Shown one piece after another: positions 1 to 7,268 of a stretch of 18,952 bases of DNA. The translations under genes were made by a program, and so were the position numbers. How positions within the stretch are numbered: the stretch's first letter is position 1; every line of letters begins with the position of its first letter. Origin of the DNA: an uncultured Clostridia bacterium (GTDB lineage Bacteria > Bacillota > Clostridia > Oscillospirales > Acutalibacteraceae); NCBI GenBank assembly GCA_946409885.1, contig CAMJYF010000003.1:1-18952 (forward strand), written 5' to 3'. Below the pieces are notes generated by a model that searched no databases, was not told where the DNA came from, and saw only the letters and a program-made list of their open reading frames with translations.

Positions 1-1298
1 TCGTCCTCCTCGGCTGCGCCGCCCAACAAATCAAACGACATCATCGAAGTGATCATGGAGGCGCTGGAATCGAGGTGCGCGATCGCGCTTTCCTTTGCGT
101 TGTCAGCGCCGTTTCCGTAATGTTCTTCGGGGAAGGAGACGGTGACCTTAAAGACGTTGCCGAGCTGCGTTTGCTTCAGGCCGGTAAGATCAATCTCCCT
201 TCCGTTGGGGTCTTCGTAGGCGTCGGGCAGCGAGGCAAGGAAATCGACTCCGCTGACCTGTCCCAATTTGATCGTTACGTTATCCTCTTCCGTCAACTCG
301 CTGACATTATCGGAACCGACCAGGTTGAAATCATCGGTGACCGGTATGCGACGCTCTAAAGAACTGTACCCGAGGCCATCCTCCACGTCCGGAGACATCA
401 TTTCGCTCAGGTCGCCTTCAAGGGATTTTAACGTGCCGTCCAGTTTGGAATCAAAAGTGGCGTCGGCGTAGGTGAATCCGGAGTACACATGGTTCTCTTT
501 TTTCAGCACGTTGACCAGATCGTTGAAACCGGGCAGACCGATCTCCCCGCAGCGCTCACAGCGAATGCCTTTGGTGACGGTGATAGCGGCGTTTTTTACG
601 TATACGTGCCCCAGCATGGGCGACAGGGTCTCGCCGCAGACGGTGCAGGTCTGGGGAACGGTGCAGGTGGCGGCGGGGCCGGGCTTGTGCGCCGCGGGAA
701 TGGTTTCCGTATCCTTTTCACCGCAAACGGAGCACTGCACCTCGCGGGAGCCGTTCTCTGTGCAGGTGGCGGGGATCTCGGTGCCTTCCACCGGTACAAA
801 TTTATGGGCGGCGGGCACTTCCACGGTATCGATCACATAACCGCAGACGCTGCAGTATTCCTCCGCCTCGCCGGGTTCCGTGCAGGTGCTTTCTTTAACG
901 ATCCGCGGCGCGACGGTGTGCTTTTCTGTAACGGTTTCCCCGCAGACGGTGCATACGCCGCTGTGGGATTCAGGGTCGCCGTCAACGGGCGTCCATGCGG
1001 CTACCTCGTGCGTGTGATCGAACCGGGAAAGATCCTCCAGCCGTACGGAGGCGCGGAGGATCATCCGCGCGTCGGAGGATTCCACCTCGCCGTTCTTGTC
1101 GATATCCGCCCTTTGCTGCATTTCGGGGGTGAGGGATTCCAGCTGAACGGAGGCGCGGAGCGCGAGACGGGCGTCGCCGGAGGTGATCTCGCCGTCGTTG
1201 TCCACGTCGCCGAGCTTGCCTGCCGCAAAAGCGGGGATGGCCGCCGCGGAAAGCGCCATAACGGCCGCCAGTAGGGTTGCTAACAGTTTTTTTGCCAT
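1..1298 (-). CDS. Exported dockerin protein with Cys-module repeats, C-terminus cut by the window edge
   Basis: This is an open frame of 432 codons with no stop before the left edge, so the gene is partial. Residues 1-26 form a Sec signal peptide (MAKK, hydrophobic core, AFA-A cleavage site). Residues 30-53 and 64-87 are two type I dockerin calcium loops (GDVDNDGEI and ADIDKNGEV, each followed by SxDAR). Such a domain normally docks onto a cohesin in a scaffoldin or on the cell surface. Residues 112-251 carry CxxCG modules, including two of the form ATCTE/STCTE...CSVCG. Residues about 255-432 resemble the C-terminal domain of the neighbouring 1387-residue protein (TEEDNVTIKLGQVSGVD against TEDDVKNIKIEQLSGMN). 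No catalytic domain is visible in the part seen. The start is the ATG at 1298, directly before the signal peptide, with GAAAGG about 11 bases upstream. It lies 155 bases behind the larger gene and may be cotranscribed with it. Confidence 0.85.
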   Translation of the reverse strand, partial: MAKKLLATLLAAVMALSAAAIPAFAAGKLGDVDNDGEITSGDARLALRASVQLESLTPEMQQRADIDKNGEVESSDARMILRASVRLEDLSRFDHTHEVAAWTPVDGDPESHSGVCTVCGETVTEKHTVAPRIVKESTCTEPGEAEEYCSVCGYVIDTVEVPAAHKFVPVEGTEIPATCTENGSREVQCSVCGEKDTETIPAAHKPGPAATCTVPQTCTVCGETLSPMLGHVYVKNAAITVTKGIRCERCGEIGLPGFNDLVNVLKKENHVYSGFTYADATFDSKLDGTLKSLEGDLSEMMSPDVEDGLGYSSLERRIPVTDDFNLVGSDNVSELTEEDNVTIKLGQVSGVDFLASLPDAYEDPNGREIDLTGLKQTQLGNVFKVTVSFPEEHYGNGADNAKESAIAHLDSSASMITSMMSFDLLGGAAEED

Positions 1299-1362
1299 GG
1301 TGAATGTGCCTTTCTTTTTATTCTTTCCCCGTAATTCTCTTCATATTTTTGTTTCAGGATCC

Positions 1363-1404
1363 GCTGCCGACGCGAGGTGATCGCGCCGGCAGCCGTTTTT
1401 TTTT
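1363..1404 (+). terminator. Hairpin with T9 tract, oriented on the plus strand
   Basis: Arms 1363-1374 and 1382-1393 pair over 12 positions with one A-C mismatch on the plus strand (a G-U pair on the minus strand) and a 7-base loop. Nine Ts follow at 1396-1404. This is the form of an intrinsic terminator read on the plus strand, yet both flanking genes are on the minus strand. On the minus strand the A tract precedes the hairpin and no T run follows it, so it should terminate antisense transcription rather than the surface-protein genes, or act as a 5' leader hairpin of the dockerin gene. Confidence 0.55.
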
Positions 1405-1453
1405 GTGTTGCTCCGCCCATGATCTGTTGCGCGGGGCGGTTGCGTCAGAGGAA

Positions 1454-4400
1454 TCAGGCGAGACCGTTGAAGAAATCGGAGAAGAGGTAGACGTAGCTTC
1501 TTTCCGTGGTGATCATCGGCTTGATCACACCGTCGATGGTCATGATCTTCATGGAGAGATCCTGGTCCATGGTCTCGTTGATGTTGCAGACGGCGGCGAT
1601 GGGCTGATAGTCATCCGCCGCGAAGTAGTAGGTGAGGACGGTATCGGCCTTGATGTAGTTGAGGGTCATCTTCATCTCATAGCCGTCCTCGCTGCCGCCC
1701 TCGCTGATCTGCCAGGTGCCCGCGTCAAAGCCGGCGTTATCCACGATCTTGCGGATATCATAGTCGAAGATCTTGGAGGTGTGGGTATCCTCATTGTAGA
1801 CCTTCTGCCCGTAGCTGTTGATGGTGGAACCGGTGGGAATGTTGGAGCCGTTCTTCTGATAGGTCTCGTTCTTCAGCGCCAGCGTTACCTTGATGATCTT
1901 TTCGTTGATCGTCTTGTTCCGGAAGCTGCTGAGGTTGGGCATCACGGTGGAGGCGCCCTTGGTGGGATCCTGCTCGTCGTAACCGGTGAGGATGCTGTTG
2001 GTGTTCATGCCGGACAGCTGTTCGATCTTGATGTTCTTGACGTCGTCCTCCGTAAAGGTGGGCTTCACCGCGTAGGATCTGTTGCGCAGCGGGAACAGCT
2101 CAAAGATGGAGGCGGTCTCCAGCGGATCGTAATCCACGGTGACGGCGGCTACCTCTTTTTCATAATAATCCTTGACGACGGAGGTGTAGATGCCGAAGTC
2201 GAACTTGGAATAGGAGGTGCTCATCTTCGATTTGCTGAAGGAAGAAACCCGCTTGGTGGCATAAGCCGGGGATTTGATCAGGTTCAGCACGCCGGAAAGG
2301 GTAGCGGTTCTGTCGGCCTGAGAGGCGGGAAGGTATCCGCAGCGCTGGCAGTAGAAGCCGGAGGCGCCGTCTTTCAGTACGCAGCCGGGAACGACATAGT
2401 CATGGCCGAGTGGCTCGATGGCATTCTGACCGCAAACCGTACAAACAACGCCGGTGGTGCAGGAGGGATAACTGTTGGCCTTTGGCGTATGTCCCGTGTG
2501 CTCAAACGTCAACGTCTGTCCGCTGATTGCCGCGCCGCATTCCGTGCAGTTAGAAGAGAACGCATAGATGCCGTCCTGGGTACAGGTTCTTTCCTGAACC
2601 TGAGTATATTCGCCCTGATGGCCAGTGGCGGGTACCACTGCGCTGCTGGTAACGGGAGAAGTAAACTCATCCGCAGAGAAGGTTGCCGTAATTTCAGAAT
2701 GACGGGCGGGGGAGAAATTGACTGTGTATAAGTTACCTTCCCCGGAAGGATTTCTGCCGATGGATTCAATGACCGCGTAGATCGCTTCTATGTTGTCTGT
2801 CGTGGAGATCGTCGTGCCGTTTACCGTAACAGAAGCTGCGTTCAGTTTGATAAGATCACCGGGCTGCAGATCAGCGGTTTCGATGACGCAACCGTTAACG
2901 CATTCTTTTATTGTATAACCTTTTTCTGTACAGTTGGGACTGGTTGTGCTGACAGCGTCCCGGAATGTGTGTTGCTTATCCAGAACCAGCTGCTGTGCGA
3001 TCTCGTTGCACCGCTTGCAAAGATAGTACCGCAATCCGGTTTCAGTGCAGGTGGGATTGATTGTTTTTGGCCTGACATTGGAAATGTCATGTCCCAAAGC
3101 ATCGGTTTCTCTGATGACGGTTTCTCCGCATCTGGAACAGACTTGCGATTCAGTGCCTTCTGCCAGACAGGTCGGCGCGGTGACAGTGGTCCAGCTGCCA
3201 TCTAAAATGTGCTCTCCGTAGGCAGGCTCATCTTCAATATAAGTCTTCTCCATGTAGCCGCAGACCAGCTCATCAACACCGACGGCCAGTTCACCATCTG
3301 GATCATTGCCTATCAAAGCTTCATCGTCGTAATAATAAACTACAAAAGCATTCGTGCAGTTGATCTCGTTGTAACCGTTTTCCATACAGCTGGCAGCCAC
3401 ATGGTTGACACCGGAATGGCCGACGGCGACAGTGTTTTCATCATAAACAATATCGAAAATGGTATTGCAGTTGTCGCAGATTTTCTGTACCTGCGCCTTT
3501 TCCGTGCAGGTGGCGGGAATAACCTTCCACAGATAGGCATGCCCGGTGGCGGGGATGGTCTGCGCTTCCACGGTGGTTGCGTTCTCACCCGCAGCGTCCG
3601 TGAACGCCTTGTCACATCTGGAGCAGTGATAATAGGCGTTGTTGCCGTCCTCGGTGCAGGTGGCTTCCTTTGCCTCAATGGCGGTCAGCTCATGTCCCAG
3701 CGCGGGAATGGCGGAAGGAGCGGTAAGGACCGTGCCGCAGACAGAGCATCTGACGCCTTCCGTGGCGCCGTCTTCCGTACAGGACGGTTCCGCGGCGGGG
3801 ATCTGTTCGGGGGTATGGCCGAGCTCGGAAACAGAGTAAGAAGCAGTCACCTCGCCCGCATAGCCGTTGACGCCTGTGACGGTGACGGTGTAGTCGCCGA
3901 TTTCAATACAGTTGCCGGAATAGGACAGTACGTAATCCGTATTCTCCTCCAGCAGGGTGTTGCCGGAAATCACCGTTACCGTGGGATGTTTGGCGGTGCC
4001 GTCATACTGACAGCAGACGTCGGTCAGGGTAACGTCCGCGTCCGTCAGAACGGTAGCCCATACGGCGTAATATGTCCGGTTTTCCGTCAGGGAGACGGTG
4101 TCTCCCACGTCAAACTCCGGCACTGCCGCTGTGGGGGATTCTGACCAGCCGCCCAGTCTGAAGCCGTCTCTTTCCAGGGTGGGGAAGGTAACTTCCACGG
4201 CGCCGTACTCTGCCGTCAGGACGTCGGCAAGCCCGTTGGCCGCGCTGAAGGTGTAAACAGCTTCGTCCGTCAGAGAGGACAATTCGCCGTTTTCTCCGGT
4301 TCTGTTCCACTGAAGGAACGGTCTGCTGCCGGAGGCGGATGCGGGGGAGCTGCCGCCGTTGCCGTTGAACGTGGCCGTGACCACCGCGCCGGCAGGAGCG

Positions 4401-5617
4401 GGAATCGTCAGCGTCGTCTGCGCGTCCTGGGTGAACGACTGCGGATCGGCCGCGCCGTTCCACGTGCCGCCGTTGGGATCAACGGTCAGCGTGGAGGAGT
4501 ACCGGGTCGCGTTGGCGGTCAGGTTGTATTCTTTGGAAATCTTTGAGAGCGACACGCCCGACTGCGTTGTGGTGAACACGGAGCCGTCGGCGGTGTTCGT
4601 CCAGTTGGACCACTTGTAACCGGATTGTACGGCGTTGGTGGCGTAGATCTTTCTGTTGCCGCCTTTGATGATCCAGGAGATGCCGCCGGTCAGTTTGCTC
4701 TGGGTAATACCGGCGCCGGCGTTCAGTGTGACGGAATAATAATTGAGCGTTTTGGTCACGTCGGCGTTGTCGACGGTGATGGTGCCGAAATAGCTTTTCG
4801 TGCTGGCAGGGGAACCCCCGGTTGTCAACGGCGCGTAAAGGAGATAGGTGCCGTCAGGAACCGCATCAACATAATACGCGTTTGTTCCGGCTGTTGCCGT
4901 CATGGGATAGCTGACGGAAGCATCGTCGCTATCGACCAGTTTGAGCGTCAACCCGGAGTTGGTCCACGCCGCGTCGTTTTTGTTGACGTTGATGGTGACC
5001 CTGCAGGATTCCTTCAAGGCGTTGGCGGTGAGAGAATACGCTTTGGATATTTTGGAAAGCAGGATGCCGGACTGACTGGTTGAAAAGACGGAACCATCGG
5101 AGGTGTTGGTCCAGTTGCCCCACTGGTAACCGGATTGTACCGCGCTGGCGGCGCCGATCGTTCTGTTGCCGCCTTTGATGATCCAGGAGATACCGCCGGT
5201 CAGCTTGCTTTTGGTAATCCCGGTACCGGCTGTCAATGTGACAGAATAATAGTTGAGCGTTTTGGTCACGTCGGCGTTGTTGACGGTGATGGTGCCGAAA
5301 TAGCTTTTCGTGCTGACAGGGGACCCCCCGGTTGTCAACGGCGCGTAAAGGAGATAGGTGCCGTTGGGAACCGAGGCGGCGTGATACGCATTTGTACCTG
5401 ACGCAGCCGTCATGGGATAGCTGACGGAGGAATTGCTGCTGCTGACCAGCTTGAGCGTCAGGCCGGGGCTGTTCCACGCTGCGTCATTCCTGTTGACATT
5501 GATCGTGACCGTGTTCCCGGTATTGGTTGCCGAGGATACGGCGCTGAACGCAAACAGCGCCGCGATCAGAACAACGATCGAAACGATGAAGGAGAGTTTT
5601 CTTTGCTTCTTGTTCAT
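1454..5617 (-). CDS. Large exported multidomain Cys-module surface protein (1387 aa)
   Basis: The function is not recognised; the architecture suggests an envelope or secreted adhesin-like protein. Residues 1-30 are a signal sequence (MNKKQRK, long hydrophobic core, SSA). Residues 37-206 and 207-370 are two tandem copies of a 170-residue domain, roughly 80% identical by eye. Residues about 375-520 resemble InlB B-repeats (TVDPNGGTW, GGWSE...YYAVW). Residues 524-596 resemble an MBG-type beta domain (YDGTAKHPTVTV...YTVTVTGVNGYAG). Residues about 598-1100 hold some ten Cys modules of the form CTE-x-G...CxxC[GDN]. Residues about 1100-1387 are a C-terminal domain shared with the dockerin protein downstream. 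I see no LPXTG motif, dockerin or SLH domain, so the attachment is unknown. The start is the ATG at 5617 with TGGAGC about 7 bases upstream, and a good promoter lies ahead of it. The gene ends with TGA at 1454-1456. Confidence 0.85.
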   Translation of the reverse strand: MNKKQRKLSFIVSIVVLIAALFAFSAVSSATNTGNTVTINVNRNDAAWNSPGLTLKLVSSSNSSVSYPMTAASGTNAYHAASVPNGTYLLYAPLTTGGSPVSTKSYFGTITVNNADVTKTLNYYSVTLTAGTGITKSKLTGGISWIIKGGNRTIGAASAVQSGYQWGNWTNTSDGSVFSTSQSGILLSKISKAYSLTANALKESCRVTINVNKNDAAWTNSGLTLKLVDSDDASVSYPMTATAGTNAYYVDAVPDGTYLLYAPLTTGGSPASTKSYFGTITVDNADVTKTLNYYSVTLNAGAGITQSKLTGGISWIIKGGNRKIYATNAVQSGYKWSNWTNTADGSVFTTTQSGVSLSKISKEYNLTANATRYSSTLTVDPNGGTWNGAADPQSFTQDAQTTLTIPAPAGAVVTATFNGNGGSSPASASGSRPFLQWNRTGENGELSSLTDEAVYTFSAANGLADVLTAEYGAVEVTFPTLERDGFRLGGWSESPTAAVPEFDVGDTVSLTENRTYYAVWATVLTDADVTLTDVCCQYDGTAKHPTVTVISGNTLLEENTDYVLSYSGNCIEIGDYTVTVTGVNGYAGEVTASYSVSELGHTPEQIPAAEPSCTEDGATEGVRCSVCGTVLTAPSAIPALGHELTAIEAKEATCTEDGNNAYYHCSRCDKAFTDAAGENATTVEAQTIPATGHAYLWKVIPATCTEKAQVQKICDNCNTIFDIVYDENTVAVGHSGVNHVAASCMENGYNEINCTNAFVVYYYDDEALIGNDPDGELAVGVDELVCGYMEKTYIEDEPAYGEHILDGSWTTVTAPTCLAEGTESQVCSRCGETVIRETDALGHDISNVRPKTINPTCTETGLRYYLCKRCNEIAQQLVLDKQHTFRDAVSTTSPNCTEKGYTIKECVNGCVIETADLQPGDLIKLNAASVTVNGTTISTTDNIEAIYAVIESIGRNPSGEGNLYTVNFSPARHSEITATFSADEFTSPVTSSAVVPATGHQGEYTQVQERTCTQDGIYAFSSNCTECGAAISGQTLTFEHTGHTPKANSYPSCTTGVVCTVCGQNAIEPLGHDYVVPGCVLKDGASGFYCQRCGYLPASQADRTATLSGVLNLIKSPAYATKRVSSFSKSKMSTSYSKFDFGIYTSVVKDYYEKEVAAVTVDYDPLETASIFELFPLRNRSYAVKPTFTEDDVKNIKIEQLSGMNTNSILTGYDEQDPTKGASTVMPNLSSFRNKTINEKIIKVTLALKNETYQKNGSNIPTGSTINSYGQKVYNEDTHTSKIFDYDIRKIVDNAGFDAGTWQISEGGSEDGYEMKMTLNYIKADTVLTYYFAADDYQPIAAVCNINETMDQDLSMKIMTIDGVIKPMITTERSYVYLFSDFFNGLA
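2333..3826 (-). repeat. Ladder of about ten degenerate Cys modules in the 1387-aa protein
   Basis: Residues about 598-1095 repeat a unit of roughly 45-50 residues: GH, then a Pro/Ala-rich stretch, [PA]-[TS]-C-T-E-x-G, 5-10 residues, then C-x-x-C-[GDN]. Readable units end in CSVCG, CSRCD, CDNC, CSRCG, CKRC, CTECG, CTVCG and CQRCG. In the fourth unit (around 3250-3390) the CxxC pair appears split by about 30 residues. The seventh is followed by a long Cys-poor insert (around 2620-2890). The CxxC pairs could bind metal or form disulfides; neither can be decided from sequence. Confidence 0.75.
4508..5509 (-). repeat. Tandem 510-bp repeat encoding two 170-aa domains
   Basis: Copy 1 is 5000-5509 and copy 2 is 4508-4999 (the second copy fades after residue 370). 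The protein offset is exactly 170 residues with no indel. Divergence is uneven. The stretch around 4725-4860 against 5235-5370 differs at only about 7 of 135 bases, while the blocks encoding residues 60-85 and 155-185 differ much more. That pattern fits a recent duplication or local gene conversion. Confidence 0.85.
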
Positions 5618-5675
5618 AGTGATCGCTCCATTTTAATTTTTGTCATAAATTTATATATTAAATTTATACAAAGCT

Positions 5676-5704
5676 TTTATACCATATTTTTAGTTTATTG
5701 TAAA
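5676..5704 (-). promoter_or_regulatory. Sigma-A-type promoter of the 1387-aa surface protein gene
   Basis: On the minus strand a -35 TTTACA (5699-5704) is followed after 17 bases by a -10 TATAAA (5676-5681). This predicts a start near 5669 and a leader of about 50 bases before the ATG at 5617. The surrounding 150 bases are strongly AT-rich compared with the rest of the window. Confidence 0.6.
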
Positions 5705-5763
5705 TACTTTACATTCTCAGTAGGGATAAATTTGTAGCATTCAATAAGGAAAAGAGAATTATT

Positions 5764-5779
5764 TTGTGACAAATCACAA
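5764..5779. promoter_or_regulatory. Palindrome TTGTGA-N4-TCACAA, possible operator
   Basis: This is a perfect inverted repeat with 6-base arms and a CAAA centre, about 60 bases upstream of the -35 of the surface-protein promoter. The half site resembles that of Crp/Fnr-type regulators, but the TGA-TCA spacing is 4 rather than the usual 6, so the family cannot be assigned. Chance occurrence is possible. Confidence 0.3.
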
Positions 5780-5802
5780 CCGTTTCCCTCTCCCCGGAAG
5801 CA

Positions 5803-5826
5803 GCGTCCGCGGAAAGAAACGGACGC
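5803..5826. terminator. Possible weak hairpin just after mtaB
   Basis: A perfect 7-base inverted repeat (GCGTCCG / CGGACGC, loop of 10) lies directly after the mtaB stop. On the minus strand no T run follows, so intrinsic termination would be weak. It may be a processing or 3'-end stem. Confidence 0.3.
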
Positions 5827-5827
5827 G

Positions 5828-7123
5828 CTATCCTTCCTTTTCCTGTACGGCTTCGCATTGCCCGCCGCTGATACCGGTGATCCGGACGGAACGGAGCTTT
5901 CCTGTCAGGGGTTCCTCTGAAAGAACGGAAACGGGGATGTAATTCCTGGTGTACCCGTGCTGCACGCCGTTTTTGGCGGTTTCAAACAGCACCTCCGCGG
6001 TTTTTCCCACGTATTCCCGCAGGATCTCCTCCCGGATGGCGTCCGCTGTGCGCTGCAGCCGGGCGCAGCGGTCCTCCTTTACGACCTTCGGGATCTGGTC
6101 CGGATAGCCGAACGCGGGGGTCCCTTCCCGGGGGGAGAAGGGGAAGACGTGTACCTTCATGAAACCCATCTTCCGCACAAAGGCGGCGGATTCCTCAAAT
6201 TCCTCCTCCGTTTCGCCGGGGAAGCCGGTGATCACGTCCGTGGTCAGGGAAACATCAGGGAAGGCCGCTTTCAGTTTTTCGCACAGCGCGGCGTACCCGG
6301 CCGCGTCGTAGTGGCGGTTCATGCGCTTCAGCGTCCTGTCGCAGCCGCTCTGCAGGGACAGGTGGAACTGGGGGCAGAATTTCGTCAGCCGCCGCATCCG
6401 CGCAATCATTTCCTCCGTGATCTGATCCGGCTCCAGCGACCCCAGGCGGATCCGCCTGACGCCCGGCGTGGCCTCGGCCAGCTCCAGCGCGTCGCAGAGG
6501 TTCTGCCCGGTATCCCGGCCGTAGGCGGAAAGGTTGATGCCCACAAACACCACCTCCTGATAGCCGCCCTCCGCCAGCCGCGCCAGCTCCGCGCGGATGT
6601 CTTCCAGTGGCTTGGAGCGGGAAAAGCCCCTGGCCTTGGGAATGACGCAGTAGGTGCAGCGGCGGTTGCACCCGTCCTGGATCTTGACGAACGCCCGGGT
6701 GTGGCCGTCAAAAGTGCGGATGATGCCGCCGGAATAGGCGTCCTCCCGCCGGTGGGGCCGCGTCATTTCCATACGGCGTCTTTCCGCGAAAAAGGCGTTC
6801 AGCGCGTCGGGCAGTTCCCTGTTGGAGCGGTTGCCGAGAATGATATCCGCCTCCCGCAGCCGCAGCGCCTCCTCGGAAAAGGCCTGCGGGTAGCAGCCCG
6901 TCAGCACCACCGCCGCGCCGGGGTGCTCGGTTTTCAGCCGCCGCACCGCCTGACGGGATTTCCGGCCGCTTTCCGCCGTAACGGCGCAGGAGTTGACGAT
7001 GTACGCGTCCGCGTCGCTTTTCGCGTCCGTGATCTCCCAGCCTGCCTCCCGCAGACGGTCCAGCATTTCCTGTGATTCATATTGGTTGACCTTGCAGCCC
7101 AGTGTAACGAATGCCGCTTTCAT
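5828..7123 (-). CDS. mtaB: tRNA N6-threonylcarbamoyladenosine methylthiotransferase MtaB
   Basis: This radical-SAM enzyme adds the 2-methylthio group to t6A37 in ANN-decoding tRNAs, giving ms2t6A. The protein of 431 residues has the family's three parts. The N-terminal UPF0004 domain has cluster cysteines C10 (TLGCKVNQYES), C46 (VNSCAVT) and C77 (LTGCYPQ). The radical-SAM core has C152-x3-C156-x2-C159 (CNRRCTYC). A C-terminal TRAM-like domain follows (about 368-425). GCKVNQYES and the overall length favour MtaB over MiaB. The start is the ATG at 7123, with GGGAGG 6-7 bases upstream; the frame stays open for another 110 codons upstream, but that stretch is antisense to the carboxypeptidase signal region and lies upstream of the likely promoter. 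It is transcribed divergently from the carboxypeptidase gene. Confidence 0.93.
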   Translation of the reverse strand: MKAAFVTLGCKVNQYESQEMLDRLREAGWEITDAKSDADAYIVNSCAVTAESGRKSRQAVRRLKTEHPGAAVVLTGCYPQAFSEEALRLREADIILGNRSNRELPDALNAFFAERRRMEMTRPHRREDAYSGGIIRTFDGHTRAFVKIQDGCNRRCTYCVIPKARGFSRSKPLEDIRAELARLAEGGYQEVVFVGINLSAYGRDTGQNLCDALELAEATPGVRRIRLGSLEPDQITEEMIARMRRLTKFCPQFHLSLQSGCDRTLKRMNRHYDAAGYAALCEKLKAAFPDVSLTTDVITGFPGETEEEFEESAAFVRKMGFMKVHVFPFSPREGTPAFGYPDQIPKVVKEDRCARLQRTADAIREEILREYVGKTAEVLFETAKNGVQHGYTRNYIPVSVLSEEPLTGKLRSVRITGISGGQCEAVQEKEG

Positions 7124-7178
7124 GGCGTCCCTCCCATCGTGTGGAATATCCGCATCCACAATAACTGATTTCCCTGAA

Positions 7179-7207
7179 ATTATACTAAAAACCGGGGCGG
7201 GAATCAA
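7179..7207 (-). promoter_or_regulatory. Sigma-A-type promoter of mtaB
   Basis: On the minus strand a -35 TTGATT (7202-7207), a 17-base spacer and a perfect -10 TATAAT (7179-7184) are seen. The predicted start near 7172 leaves a leader of about 49 bases to the ATG at 7123. This also rules out the longer mtaB reading frame. Confidence 0.7.
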
Positions 7208-7268
7208 TCCGGAAAACGCATATTTCTTCGCCAAATACATAAAAATATGGTAAAGGGGGAATGGTAAC

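Noticed and set aside
1304..2731. Plus-strand open frame of 475 codons opposite the surface-protein gene
   Set aside because: The minus strand here encodes a coherent protein with homology to its neighbour; the plus frame has no recognisable domain.
5618..5827. Possible riboswitch or small RNA in the AT-rich gap
   Set aside because: Apart from the promoter, the palindrome and a short hairpin, no conserved riboswitch core or larger nested stems could be found by eye.
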